25,610 nt of DNA from CAZCZZ01 sp964503335. GTDB lineage: Bacteria; Verrucomicrobiota; Kiritimatiellia; CAIVKH01. The position numbers were made by a program, and so were the translations under genes. How positions within the stretch are numbered: the first letter of the stretch is position 1; every line of letters begins with the position of its first letter. The stretch lies in assembly GCA_964503335.1 (NCBI GenBank), contig CAZCZZ010000060.1:1-25610 (forward strand). The letters are read 5' to 3'. Under the pieces are notes generated by a model that saw only the letters and a list, made by a program, of their open reading frames with translations, did not search any database and was not told the DNA's origin. Below are positions 1 to 8,732 of this stretch, in pieces.

Positions 1-1
1 C

Positions 2-1729
2 GAGATGGATTCTTCGATCAACGAGGAGATCGAGCGGCTGCGGCTCGCCGCCACCGATTCGCTGATGAATCGCCAGGACGTGGTCATCGTCGCCTCGGTG
101 TCTTGCATTTACGGCCTCGGCTCGCCGGAGAACTACAAGGCCATGGTCGTGGAAATCGCGAAGGGGGATGAGGTCGATCGCGACACGATTCTCCGCCGTC
201 TCGTCGATATTCAATACAACCGCAACGACATCGAATCGAAACCGGGCGTATTCCGGGTGCGGGGAGACACGCTGGACATCTTTCCGTCCTACGCCAAGCA
301 CGGCCTTCGCATATCCTTCTTCGGGGACGAGATTGAGCGGATTGAACGATTCGATCCACTCACCGGAGACATCGAGGCCGAGTTGGATCGCATTATCATT
401 TCACCGGCGAAGCATTTCGTGACGCCGTATTCCACGATCGAACGTGCAATGCAGACCATCAAGACCGAGCTCGAAGAGCGTGTGCGCGATTTTGAATCGC
501 GCCAGAAACTCCTTGAGGCGCAGCGTATCCGCATGCGGACGAGCTACGACCTCGATATGATCCGCGAGCTGGGCTATTGCACCGGCATTGAGAACTACTC
601 GCGGCACCTCACGGGACGCCTTGCGGGGGAGCGACCTTTCACACTCATCGACTACTTCCCGAAGGATTTTCTCACCATCATCGATGAGTCGCATGCGACG
701 CTTCCCCAGATACGTGGCATGTACAACGGTGACCGGGCGCGCAAGACGGTCCTGGTGGAGCACGGCTTCCGGCTTCCAAGCGCGCTCGACAATCGTCCTA
801 TGAACTTTGACGAGTTTCTCGGCGCGACGGGCCAGACCCTCTTTGTCTCGGCCACACCGAGTGATTACGAGCGCCAGGTCGGAGGAGAGCCAGTCACACA
901 AGTGATACGCCCGACGGGCATTATTGACCCTGTCATCGAGATCCGGCCTCTGTCAGGACAGATCGATGACGTCATCCACGAAGTGCGCCTCCGCGTCGAA
1001 CGCAAGGAGCGCACACTGGTCACGACACTCACGAAGAAGACGGCGGAGGACCTGAGCGAATACCTCCAATCCCTTGGGTTGCGCGTGAAGTACCTGCATT
1101 CGGAGATCGATGCGATCCAGCGCGTCGAAATCCTGAGGGGATTGCGTAAAGCGGACTTCGACTGCCTTGTCGGGATCAACCTGCTCCGCGAGGGATTGGA
1201 CCTCCCTGAAGTGTCGCTTGTGGCGATTCTCGACGCGGACAAGGAAGGTTTCTTGCGCTCCGAAACGTCGTTGATCCAAACCGCTGGACGTGCCGCGCGA
1301 CATATCGAGGGTCGCGTCATCATGTATGCGGACAAGATCACGGATTCCATGCAGCGCATGCTCGACGTGACGCGTGCGCGTCGCGAACGCCAAGAGTCTT
1401 ACAACAAAGAACATGGCATAACCCCTCGCAGCATTGTGAAGAGCATCCAGGAAAGCCTCGCGGTCGTGAAGGAGGCGGAAGATACGGAGTACAGCGTTCT
1501 TCGTGAGACGGGTGAGGACTTCGATGTCCATCAGGCCATTGCCCAAATGCAGCAGGAGATGCTGGAGGCGGCGGAGCATCTGGAGTTCGAACGCGCTGCG
1601 ATGCTTCGTGACCAGATACGCGAGCTGAAGATTGCGCACAACGTGGATGGTCATGCGGAACACGCGAATAGGGGCGAAGCGACATACACCATTTCCCAGA
1701 GGAAACGGCCCCGGAGCAAGAAGCGATGA
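2..1729 (+). CDS. uvrB: UvrABC excinuclease subunit B, 5' end cut by the window
   Basis: UvrB is the damage-verifying helicase-like subunit of nucleotide excision repair; UvrA loads it and it recruits UvrC. The frame is open from the first bases and starts inside the protein at the DSSINEEIERLRLAATDSL block. About 110 residues (the Walker A part) therefore lie outside the window. Visible are SCIYGLGSPENY, the ATP-dependent motor's late motifs GINLLREGLDLPEV (residues 390 onward, counting from the ATG at position 5) and QTAGRAARHIEGRV, and a C-terminal UVR domain with QAIAQMQQEMLEAAEHLEFE near residues 512-535. That UVR domain normally binds UvrC. Seen length is 574 residues against roughly 670 for the family, as expected for a cut gene. 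The stop overlaps the birA start (ATGA), so the two are probably translated as a coupled pair. Identification is secure. Confidence 0.97.
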   Translation, partial: EMDSSINEEIERLRLAATDSLMNRQDVVIVASVSCIYGLGSPENYKAMVVEIAKGDEVDRDTILRRLVDIQYNRNDIESKPGVFRVRGDTLDIFPSYAKHGLRISFFGDEIERIERFDPLTGDIEAELDRIIISPAKHFVTPYSTIERAMQTIKTELEERVRDFESRQKLLEAQRIRMRTSYDLDMIRELGYCTGIENYSRHLTGRLAGERPFTLIDYFPKDFLTIIDESHATLPQIRGMYNGDRARKTVLVEHGFRLPSALDNRPMNFDEFLGATGQTLFVSATPSDYERQVGGEPVTQVIRPTGIIDPVIEIRPLSGQIDDVIHEVRLRVERKERTLVTTLTKKTAEDLSEYLQSLGLRVKYLHSEIDAIQRVEILRGLRKADFDCLVGINLLREGLDLPEVSLVAILDADKEGFLRSETSLIQTAGRAARHIEGRVIMYADKITDSMQRMLDVTRARRERQESYNKEHGITPRSIVKSIQESLAVVKEAEDTEYSVLRETGEDFDVHQAIAQMQQEMLEAAEHLEFERAAMLRDQIRELKIAHNVDGHAEHANRGEATYTISQRKRPRSKKR

Positions 1730-2355
1730 CGGTCCAAGCGTTTGGCGCCAAGTTGGTCCGATTGGAGGAGACCACTTCGACCAACGATGTGGCGAAGCAA
1801 TATGCTGCCGACGGCGCGGAAGAGGGTCTCGTTGTCGTGGCGAAGGTGCAGACGAAGGGGCGGGGGAGGCAGGGGCGCGTCTGGATTGCAGCGCCGGGGC
1901 AGTCGCTGTTGCTGTCCGTTGTCCTCCGGCCTCCATGGGACGATAGCACCACGGCTTGGCTCGGCGTGCTAGCGGGTGTGGCGGTGGCAGAAACGGCTCG
2001 CGAGCTTGGGCTTCAAGGGGTCGCGCTGAAATGGCCCAACGATGTGCTTGTCCATGGACGAAAACTGGCGGGGGTTCTTGTAGAGCCGAGAATTTCGGGC
2101 GGCCGTATCGAATTCTCTGTGATTGGCGTCGGGATGAACGTCTTGCAGGAGGAAACCGACTGGCCACCGGAGTTGCGGGGCCAGGCTACATCGTTTGCCA
2201 GGGAGGGAGTGAACGTGTCAGTGGATGCTGTTCAGCAAGCGCTTTTGAAGCGACTGCACCTCGCCTATGTCACGGTGCTGTCTGCTGGACTTGACCCCGT
2301 CATGTCGTCGTGGCGCTCGTGGACGGGATCGGAAAGGTTGCCGACCCTGACGTAG
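1726..2355 (+). CDS. birA: Biotin--[acetyl-CoA-carboxylase] ligase, catalytic domain only
   Basis: BirA activates biotin as biotinyl-AMP and attaches it to the biotin carrier protein of acetyl-CoA carboxylase. The protein has 209 residues. It begins near the ETTSTND substrate motif, followed by the adenylate-binding glycine-rich loop KGRGRQGR and KWPNDVLVHGRKLAGVL. There is no N-terminal helix-turn-helix, so it should be a ligase without the repressor role of the E. coli protein. The C-terminus stops at SWRSWTGSERLPTLT, just where the family usually continues into a small SH3-like domain of about 45-50 residues. The protein therefore looks C-terminally short. The ATG overlaps the uvrB stop. 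It precedes coaX, a common pairing of cofactor genes. Confidence 0.93.
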   Translation: MTVQAFGAKLVRLEETTSTNDVAKQYAADGAEEGLVVVAKVQTKGRGRQGRVWIAAPGQSLLLSVVLRPPWDDSTTAWLGVLAGVAVAETARELGLQGVALKWPNDVLVHGRKLAGVLVEPRISGGRIEFSVIGVGMNVLQEETDWPPELRGQATSFAREGVNVSVDAVQQALLKRLHLAYVTVLSAGLDPVMSSWRSWTGSERLPTLT

Positions 2356-2362
2356 GAACGCT

Positions 2363-2383
2363 TGATTCCGCGTTGCGGAATCA
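2363..2383 (+). other. Perfect 9-bp hairpin between birA and coaX
   Basis: The bases TGATTCCGC (2363-2371) and GCGGAATCA (2375-2383) are exact reverse complements separated by a 3-base loop. They sit 7 bases after the birA stop and 20 bases before the coaX start. No T tract follows, so it is not a standard intrinsic terminator. It could be an mRNA-processing or stability element in the operon, or an attenuating structure. Function is inferred only. Confidence 0.55.
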
Positions 2384-2403
2384 GAACACTCCACAGCTCA
2401 TGT

Positions 2404-3141
2404 ATGGAAAAGATTCTTGTCATCGACATCGGCAACACGAGCACGGCGTACGGCCTTTATCGCGCCGGAAAGATCAGTCGGCTCGGCCGGCTTCCCACGC
2501 GCGAAGCTACCCATGCGAAGATTCGTTCAGCACTTAAGGATCATCGCACCCACTCGGCCGTCATTGCCTCGGTCGTTCCGTCGCTGAACGCAGTTTGGGC
2601 GAAGGCCCTTGGGCGGCCCATCCTTTGGGCAGGGCATGAGCTGAAGCTGGGCGTGACCATCGACTACGCGAAGCCGGCCAGCATCGGCGCTGACCGTCTG
2701 GCAAATGCCTGCGGTGGACTTGTGAAGTATGGCTGCCCATTAATCGTGGCCGATTTCGGCACGGCGGTGACGTTCGACTGCGTGACGCGCAAAGGCGCTT
2801 ACGTTGGTGGTGTCATTGCGCCCGGGCTACCCCTGATGTTCAGCTACCTCGCGGAGAAGACGGCGAAGCTGCCGCTGATCAAGGTCGGCCCGACGCGGAG
2901 CAAAGTGGGCCGAAGCACCACCGAGGCCATGAAGCTCGGGGCGCGTTGGGGCTATCGAGGGATGGTTCGCGAGATCGTATCGGAACTGCTCAAGCACCCC
3001 GACCTCAGGGGCGCGAAACTTGTGGCGACAGGCGGCTACGCGAGCTGGGTCGTGCGTGGCTTGAATCCGCGCATGATTGTCGATCCAACGCTCACCCTGT
3101 ATGGTCTCGGGCAAATGCACGAAATGAATGTGAAATCATGA
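2404..3141 (+). CDS. coaX: Type III pantothenate kinase
   Basis: CoaX phosphorylates pantothenate, the first step of coenzyme A synthesis. The chosen start gives MEKILVIDIGNTSTAYGLYR, with the phosphate-binding DIGNTS motif at residues 8-13. This fits the family; the frame is open further upstream (ATG at 2362), but that extension (MIPRCGIRT...) runs through the hairpin and looks non-coding. Further family motifs are SIGADRLANACGG and VADFGTAVTFDCV, the acidic ASKHA-fold motifs for pantothenate and metal binding. The length of 245 residues is normal for the family. Its stop overlaps the trpA start (ATGA). Type III kinases typically need a monovalent cation and are not feedback inhibited by CoA (family knowledge). 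Confidence 0.95.
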   Translation: MEKILVIDIGNTSTAYGLYRAGKISRLGRLPTREATHAKIRSALKDHRTHSAVIASVVPSLNAVWAKALGRPILWAGHELKLGVTIDYAKPASIGADRLANACGGLVKYGCPLIVADFGTAVTFDCVTRKGAYVGGVIAPGLPLMFSYLAEKTAKLPLIKVGPTRSKVGRSTTEAMKLGARWGYRGMVREIVSELLKHPDLRGAKLVATGGYASWVVRGLNPRMIVDPTLTLYGLGQMHEMNVKS

Positions 3142-3938
3142 CACGTATCGAACAACGCTTTGCGGAGTTAAAGCGCACGGGCAAGAAGGGTTTCATCGCC
3201 TACATTACGGCCGGGGATCCATCGCTCGCCGACACCGTGAATATGGTGCTCGAGCTGGAAGCCGTCGGTGTGGACATCGTGGAACTGGGCATTCCCTTTT
3301 CCGATCCTCTCGCCGATGGACGCGTGAACCAGCAGTCCGCGATGCGTGCGCTAGCAGCCGGCGCCACGCCGTATGGCGTGCTGGATGCCGTGGCAGCGAT
3401 CCGCAAGCGCTCCCAAATCCCGATCATGTGCTACACGTACACGAATCCGATTCACGCCCTGGGTGCAGCGAAATTCCTTCGCGACGCGGCGAAGGCTGGT
3501 GTCGACGGACTGCTCATGCTGGATCTTCCCATCGAGGAGGCGGGAGACTTCAACGGGCTCATGGCGAAGAACGGCCTCAACAGCATTTGCCTTGTCACGC
3601 CGACTACGCCGGAAGAGCGCATCAAACGAATCGTGAAGGCCGCGAATGGCTTCGTGTACTGCGTATCCCGTGAGGGTGTGACGGGGATGCAGCACAAGCT
3701 CAGCGGCGGGGCCGGTGACTTGTTGAAGCGCACGAAGAAGCACACGAAGCTCCCCGTCGCGCTGGGCTTCGGAATCTCAACGCCGGAGCAGGCACGGGCC
3801 GCCGCGGCGGACGGTGACGCGATCGTGGTTGGCAGCGCCATCGTGGATTGTTTCGACAAGGAATCGCATGATGCTGCAGGGCAGCGCCGTGCCGCAGCTT
3901 GGGTCAAGACGTTGGTGGATGCCGTGAAGGGAACGTAA
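3138..3938 (+). CDS. trpA: Tryptophan synthase alpha chain
   Basis: TrpA cleaves indole-3-glycerol phosphate to indole and glyceraldehyde 3-phosphate; indole is channelled to TrpB. The 266-residue protein has family-normal length. Both catalytic acids are in place: Glu49 in VELGIPFSDP and Asp60 in DPLADG. YITAGDPS near residue 22 and the C-terminal GFGISTPEQ phosphate-binding region are also present. The start is set by the ATGA overlap with coaX; an in-frame extension upstream is antisense-like noise. No other trp gene is in the window, so trpB and the earlier pathway genes must be elsewhere or upstream. Its place in a mixed housekeeping cluster is notable. Confidence 0.96.
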   Translation: MTRIEQRFAELKRTGKKGFIAYITAGDPSLADTVNMVLELEAVGVDIVELGIPFSDPLADGRVNQQSAMRALAAGATPYGVLDAVAAIRKRSQIPIMCYTYTNPIHALGAAKFLRDAAKAGVDGLLMLDLPIEEAGDFNGLMAKNGLNSICLVTPTTPEERIKRIVKAANGFVYCVSREGVTGMQHKLSGGAGDLLKRTKKHTKLPVALGFGISTPEQARAAAADGDAIVVGSAIVDCFDKESHDAAGQRRAAAWVKTLVDAVKGT

Positions 3939-5017
3939 TGTCGTACTACGCAGTCATTCTTGCAGGTGGAAAGGGGGAGCGCTTCTGGCCTCTCAGCACG
4001 TCGCGCAAACCGAAGCAGCTCCTTTCGCTGGTGGGGGAGCGGCCGCTGCTGGCGCAGGCCGTGGAACGGTTGGCTGGCCTTGTGCCGCCGGAGAACGTGT
4101 TTGTCATTACGAACCGTGACCTTGTCGAAGGCTGCTGTGAAGCTGCGCCTGAACTCCCGCGCGAGAATGTCATTGGTGAGCCGATTGGACGCGACACGGC
4201 CGCAGCGGTCGCACTTGGCGCAGCCCTGGTCAAGGCCAGGGATCCCGACGGTTCATTCTGTGTCCTCACGGCGGATCACGTCATCGGCGATGTGACCGTC
4301 TTTCAAGCAACATTGAAGGCGGCTCTGGACCTGGCATCGCGCGAGGACGTCCTCATCACGATCGGAATCCCGCCAACGGAACCGAGCACTGGTTACGGCT
4401 ACATCGAAGCGGAATTGGAAGTTGCGAAGGACAAGGGTGTTCGTTTTCTCAAGGCCAAGCGATTCGTCGAGAAGCCAGACCTCGAACGTGCCAGGACGTA
4501 TGTCGCGAGCGATCGCTTCTTCTGGAACTCCGGCATGTTCATTTGGTCGGTGAAATCACTGGAGAAGCAGCTCGCGGTGCACACGCCACATCTTGTGCAC
4601 TTGATCGATCGAATGGCAAAGGTGGCGGGAACACCCGCTTTCGGGGCGGAACTGGAAAAGGCCTATTCGACGCTCGCCAAGATCTCGATCGACTACGCTC
4701 TCATGGAGAAAGCTCCAAACATCGTTATGGCTCGTGGCGCCTTCAGCTGGGACGACGTGGGCTCCTGGACTGCCCTTGAAAACCATTTCAAGAAGGACAC
4801 GGAGGCCAATGTCATTGAAGGTCAGGTTCGCATACACGAATCGAAGGCGAACATCGTGTATTCAAGGAACCACATGACGGCACTTGTGGGCGTCGACAAC
4901 GTCATCGTTGTGCAGGCCGAGGGTGTGACGCTGGTCTGTGCGAAGGACAAGGCGCAGGACATCAAGAAGCTCGTGGAGCAACTGCGACGCGAAGGGGGCT
5001 TTGAGGGAATCCTGTGA
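3938..5017 (+). CDS. manC: Mannose-1-phosphate guanylyltransferase
   Basis: The enzyme makes GDP-mannose from mannose 1-phosphate and GTP, feeding exopolysaccharide, lipopolysaccharide or glycoprotein synthesis. The 359-residue protein starts with the nucleotidyltransferase signature AVILAGGKGERFWPLS followed by RKPKQLL, and has FVEKPD, WNSGMFIWS and SWDDVGSWTAL. It has the short, single-domain form and lacks the C-terminal phosphomannose isomerase half of bifunctional ManC/AlgA proteins. The ATG overlaps the trpA stop by one base (TAATG). The symbol could equally be manC or a cpsB-like name; the activity call is firmer than the symbol. Confidence 0.92.
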   Translation: MSYYAVILAGGKGERFWPLSTSRKPKQLLSLVGERPLLAQAVERLAGLVPPENVFVITNRDLVEGCCEAAPELPRENVIGEPIGRDTAAAVALGAALVKARDPDGSFCVLTADHVIGDVTVFQATLKAALDLASREDVLITIGIPPTEPSTGYGYIEAELEVAKDKGVRFLKAKRFVEKPDLERARTYVASDRFFWNSGMFIWSVKSLEKQLAVHTPHLVHLIDRMAKVAGTPAFGAELEKAYSTLAKISIDYALMEKAPNIVMARGAFSWDDVGSWTALENHFKKDTEANVIEGQVRIHESKANIVYSRNHMTALVGVDNVIVVQAEGVTLVCAKDKAQDIKKLVEQLRREGGFEGIL

Positions 5018-5439
5018 GCGCAGGCCGTATCATGGGCATCGACATCGGCGACAAACGTGTCGGCGTTGCCATCAGTGATCCCACAGGATTTCTTGCCTCC
5101 GCGCATTCTGTCTTGATCGTTCAGAGTCCCGCCCACGCTGCGAATGAAGTGGCGCGACTCTGCAGGGAGACCGGTGTCATCCGGGTTGTCGTTGGCATGC
5201 CCCTGAACATGGACGGTTCGAAGGGACCCGCTGCGCAGAAAACCGCGGCCTTCATCGAGGACTTGAAGCCAAAGATAAACCTTCCGATTGTGACATGGGA
5301 CGAGCGGCTCTCGACGAAGGCAGCGCATGATATCCTGATGCAGTCCGGCAAGAAGGCGCCGGCTCGACGGGGAATCGTGGACAAGGTCGCTGCGGAAATC
5401 ATCCTGCAAGGCTATCTCGACAGCCAGCCGATGCCATGA
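5014..5439 (+). CDS. ruvX: RuvX/YqgF-family Holliday junction resolvase-like RNase H fold protein
   Basis: RuvX (YqgF) has an RNase H fold and acts in 16S rRNA 5' maturation and/or Holliday junction processing. The 141-residue protein shows the catalytic strand DIGDKRVGVAISDP, GMPLNMDGSKGPAAQ, the second acidic motif WDERLSTKAAHDIL, and the final DKVAAEIILQGYLDS. The start is taken as GTG at 5014, which overlaps the upstream TGA (GTGA), like the other junctions in this cluster. An ATG at 5032 (MGIDIGD) is the alternative. The stop overlaps the truA ATG. Confidence 0.93.
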   Translation: MSAGRIMGIDIGDKRVGVAISDPTGFLASAHSVLIVQSPAHAANEVARLCRETGVIRVVVGMPLNMDGSKGPAAQKTAAFIEDLKPKINLPIVTWDERLSTKAAHDILMQSGKKAPARRGIVDKVAAEIILQGYLDSQPMP

Positions 5440-6200
5440 CCGCGAAACCTGCCCATGCGACTCGCTTCAAGGCTGTCATTTCCTATGACGGCACGGAATA
5501 CGCCGGCTACCAGATCCAGGTTGGGTCCCGCACAGTCCAGGAAGAACTCGAGAAGGCGATCGAGCGGGTTTCGCGTCAGAAGGTCCGGGTCTATTGCAGC
5601 GGACGGACCGACCAGGGTGTCCACGCGCGCGGCCAGGTGATTCATTTTGATCTGGAAGGCAAGATTGATACGCGCAAGTTCTGCTACGGGCTCAATTCGG
5701 TTCTACCAGAGGACGTGCGGGTGGTTTCGGTGAAACGGACCGCTGCTGACTTCGATGCGCGCATGAGCGCGACGGGCAAGGAGTATCGATATTTCATCTG
5801 GAATCATCCCGCCCTTTCTCCGGACGTTAGGAAGTACCGCGCTCACGTTTGGAAAGTCCTGGATGTAAAGGCCATGCAGGAAGCGGCGAAACGACTTGAG
5901 GGAAGACACGACTTTGCGCCCTTCTCGGCGAATCCGGGACGCGAGATCGGAGGAACGGTCCGGACCCTGACCCGGCTTCGCGTCATCAAGAGAGGTCCCG
6001 AAGTCGTGATCGTCGCTGCCGGCGACGGGTTTCTCTACAAGATGGTTCGCAGTCTTGCAGGCTTCTTGCTTCGCGTAGGTCTGGGCGAGCTGGAGCCACA
6101 CAGTGCGAACGACATTCTCAGGGCAAAGAAGCGTACCGGTGTCGTTCCGACAGCTGTGCCGCAGGGGCTGTTCCTGTGGAAAGTCGATTACGGACCATAG
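5436..6200 (+). CDS. truA: tRNA pseudouridine(38-40) synthase
   Basis: TruA isomerises uridines 38-40 in the anticodon arm of many tRNAs. The 254-residue protein carries SYDGTEYAGYQIQ at the N-terminus and the catalytic Asp59 in SGRTDQGVHARGQVIHF. It also has GKEYRYFIWN, HDFAPFSANPG and FLYKMVRSLAGFLLRVG. Length is typical. The ATG overlaps the ruvX stop (ATGA). It ends the tightly coupled run; a 57-bp spacer follows before rpe. Confidence 0.96.
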   Translation: MTAKPAHATRFKAVISYDGTEYAGYQIQVGSRTVQEELEKAIERVSRQKVRVYCSGRTDQGVHARGQVIHFDLEGKIDTRKFCYGLNSVLPEDVRVVSVKRTAADFDARMSATGKEYRYFIWNHPALSPDVRKYRAHVWKVLDVKAMQEAAKRLEGRHDFAPFSANPGREIGGTVRTLTRLRVIKRGPEVVIVAAGDGFLYKMVRSLAGFLLRVGLGELEPHSANDILRAKKRTGVVPTAVPQGLFLWKVDYGP

Positions 6201-6218
6201 GGCGGCGGTCTCCGTACC

Positions 6219-6245
6219 TTGACCGCAGTAGACCTGTCATATAGC
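6219..6245 (+). promoter_or_regulatory. Possible sigma70-like promoter upstream of rpe
   Basis: In the 57-bp truA-rpe spacer, TTGACC (6219-6224) resembles a -35 box and TATAGC (6240-6245) a -10 box, but the 15-base spacer is shorter than the optimum. It would give a very short leader before the rpe ATG at 6258. Weak, sequence-only evidence. Confidence 0.22.
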
Positions 6246-6257
6246 CTGCACCGCTTC

Positions 6258-6923
6258 ATGTTAAAGACTCAGATACTCCCTTCGCTTCTCGCTGCCGACA
6301 TGGGTCGTCTGGAGGAGGAATGTGTCCGTGCCGCGAAATGTGGCGCGGAAGGACTACACCTCGACATCATGGACGGGCATTTCGTGCCCAACCTGAGCAT
6401 GGGCCCCGATTTCGTCCGTATGGCGCGTCGCGTGACAAAGTTCCATCTCAGTGTCCACCTGATGGTTACGGACCCTGAGTTCTTTGCCGGCCCATTCCTG
6501 GATGCGGGAGCTGACTTGCTCCTCTTCCATGTCGAGGCCAAGTCTGATCCGAACGCGGTCTTCAAGATCATCCGCAGTCAGCAGCGTAGGGGAGGGCTGG
6601 TGCTGAACCCCGAAACGCCCCTTGAAGCCTTGGATGCGTGGTTGGAGCAGGCGGATGAGGTATTGTTCATGACAGTTCATCCGGGTTTCGGTGGTCAGGC
6701 CTTCATTCCTCAGGTCCTGCCCAAGATCGAAGCCCTGCGCAAGAAGTGTCCGAATCTGGACATCTCCGTGGATGGTGGAATCACGCTGGAGACGGCGAAG
6801 CGTTGCGCGGAAGCAGGAGCCAACGTGCTGATCGCCGGGACATCGCTTTATCGATCGAAAGACATGAAGGGCGACATGGATCGGATGCGGAGTGACGCCA
6901 TACAAGCCCTGGGAAAGTTCTGA
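6258..6923 (+). CDS. rpe: Ribulose-phosphate 3-epimerase
   Basis: Rpe interconverts ribulose 5-phosphate and xylulose 5-phosphate in the pentose phosphate pathway. The start is placed at ATG 6258 (MLKTQILPSLLAADMGRLEEE), which matches where the family begins. An in-frame TTG at 6219 would add 13 unlikely residues. The 221-residue TIM barrel shows the metal and catalytic residues in HLDIMDGHFVPN (Asp36 is the usual catalytic position), MTVHPGFGGQAF, and the second catalytic Asp in SVDGGI. Six bases separate it from lepA, so the two are probably cotranscribed. Confidence 0.95.
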   Translation: MLKTQILPSLLAADMGRLEEECVRAAKCGAEGLHLDIMDGHFVPNLSMGPDFVRMARRVTKFHLSVHLMVTDPEFFAGPFLDAGADLLLFHVEAKSDPNAVFKIIRSQQRRGGLVLNPETPLEALDAWLEQADEVLFMTVHPGFGGQAFIPQVLPKIEALRKKCPNLDISVDGGITLETAKRCAEAGANVLIAGTSLYRSKDMKGDMDRMRSDAIQALGKF

Positions 6924-6929
6924 GCTGAC

Positions 6930-8732
6930 ATGAAAGACCTCTCGCACATCCGCAATTTCTGCATCGTGGCTCATATCGACCACGGCAAATCAACGCTTGC
7001 CGACCGCATGCTCGAACTCACGGGTACCATCGAAAAGCGACAGCTGAGGGATCAGACGCTTGACGCCATGGATCTTGAACGCGAGCGCGGCATCACGATC
7101 AAGGCGCATCCGGTCACGATGAACTACACATCGCTCGAAGGACGCGAATACACGTTCAACCTGATCGACACCCCCGGACACGTCGATTTCTCCTATGAAG
7201 TCACCCGAAGCCTTGCCGCATGCGAAGGCGCGCTGCTCGTCGTGGATGTGACCCAGGGTGTGGAAGCACAGACCGTGGCCAACGCATTTCTAGCCGCGGG
7301 GCAGGGACTCACCATTGTTCCGGTCTTCAACAAGATCGACATGCAGAACGCCGACATCGAAGCGGTGATGAAACAGCTCGAAGAGATTCTCGCGATCCCC
7401 GCTCACGATGCGTTCCTTGTCAGCGCAAAGACCGGTGAAGGCGTTGCCGCCGTTCTGGAGGGCGTGGTCCACCGCATTCCACCGCCGAAGACCACAGAGC
7501 TGACCACGCGTGGCACAGTTTTCGATTCCATCTATGACCCGTTCCGCGGCGTCGTCACATACATCCGGCTGTTCGACGGCGAGATCAAGGCCGGCGACAA
7601 GATCCGGATGCTGGGTACGGGTCGTGATTACGAAGTGAAGGAAGTCGGCATCTTTGCTCCGAAGCCGACATCCATGAAGACGTTGAGGGCAGGCGAGGTA
7701 GGGTACCTTATCGGAAACATCAAGGATCCGAAGGAGATCCGGATCGGCGATACGGTGACGCACGCGAACAAGCCGTCGCCCAATCCACTCCCTGGATTCA
7801 AGGTCATTCACCCGATGGTGTTCAGCGGCATCTATCCGATCAACACCGCCGACTTCGACAAGTTGCGCTACGCCCTTGAGAAATACAGCATCAACGACAG
7901 CTCCTTCAGCTACATCGCCGAGTCATCGGTGGCGCTCGGCCTGGGCTTCCGGTGCGGCTTTCTCGGCCTGCTCCATATGGAGGTCGTGCAGGAACGGCTT
8001 CGCCGCGAATACGACGTGGACATTATCGCGACGTATCCGAACGTCGTTTACCGCGTGTTCACGACCGATGGCAAAATGCAGGAGCTGGAGAATCCGACCA
8101 AACTTCCGGACCTCAACTCGCTGGCCAAGATTGAAGAGCCGATGATCAAGGCCTTTATCATCTGCCACAACGAGCATATCGGCGACTTGATGAAGCTGAT
8201 GATGGACCGGCGAGGGGCCATCGACAAGACGGAGACGCTGGACGGACGTCGCGTCATGTTGACCTGCACCCTGCCTTTGAACGAAATCTTGATCGACTTC
8301 CAGGACAAGCTGAAGAGCATCAGCCGGGGCTATGCGTCGATGGACTACGAGCATTCCGGCTATCAGGAATCCGACTTGGTTCGCATGGATGTCATCGTCC
8401 ACGACGAGGTCGTTGAAGCCTTCTCGTGCATCATCCATCGATCGAAAGCCGAGCATCGTGGCCGCCAGCTGTGCCTTGCCCTGAAGGAACTCATTCCCCC
8501 GCAGATGTTCCCGATCGCGCTACAGGCGTCGGTGAACAACAAGATCATGGCCCGCGAGACCATCCGCGCCCTTCGCAAGGACGTCACGGCGAAGTGCTAT
8601 GGTGGCGACATCTCCCGTAAGCGTAAGCTGCTCGAGAAACAGAAGGAAGGTAAGCGGAAGATGAAGCAGATCGGCAGCGTGAGCATTCCGCAGGAAGCGT
8701 TCGTCAAAGTGCTCAAGTCGGACATTTCGTGA
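6930..8732 (+). CDS. lepA: Elongation factor 4 (LepA) GTPase
   Basis: LepA (EF4) is a ribosome-bound translational GTPase linked to initiation, subunit biogenesis and back-translocation. The 600-residue protein is full length. G1 is AHIDHGKSTLADRM (residues 14-27), followed by ERERGITIKA (G2), DTPGHVDF (G3), NKID (G4) and VSAKTG (G5). The LepA-specific C-terminal domain is present, with ARETIRALRKDVTAKCYGGD and the basic stretch RKRKLLEKQKEGKRKMKQIG. The stop overlaps the next gene's GTG (GTGA). The lepA-lepB order is the same as in E. coli and many other bacteria. Confidence 0.98.
   Translation: MKDLSHIRNFCIVAHIDHGKSTLADRMLELTGTIEKRQLRDQTLDAMDLERERGITIKAHPVTMNYTSLEGREYTFNLIDTPGHVDFSYEVTRSLAACEGALLVVDVTQGVEAQTVANAFLAAGQGLTIVPVFNKIDMQNADIEAVMKQLEEILAIPAHDAFLVSAKTGEGVAAVLEGVVHRIPPPKTTELTTRGTVFDSIYDPFRGVVTYIRLFDGEIKAGDKIRMLGTGRDYEVKEVGIFAPKPTSMKTLRAGEVGYLIGNIKDPKEIRIGDTVTHANKPSPNPLPGFKVIHPMVFSGIYPINTADFDKLRYALEKYSINDSSFSYIAESSVALGLGFRCGFLGLLHMEVVQERLRREYDVDIIATYPNVVYRVFTTDGKMQELENPTKLPDLNSLAKIEEPMIKAFIICHNEHIGDLMKLMMDRRGAIDKTETLDGRRVMLTCTLPLNEILIDFQDKLKSISRGYASMDYEHSGYQESDLVRMDVIVHDEVVEAFSCIIHRSKAEHRGRQLCLALKELIPPQMFPIALQASVNNKIMARETIRALRKDVTAKCYGGDISRKRKLLEKQKEGKRKMKQIGSVSIPQEAFVKVLKSDIS

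Noticed and set aside
953..2167. Long minus-strand ORF (404 codons) across uvrB and birA
   Set aside because: It is antisense to two well-conserved genes and low in recognisable motifs; a shadow frame.
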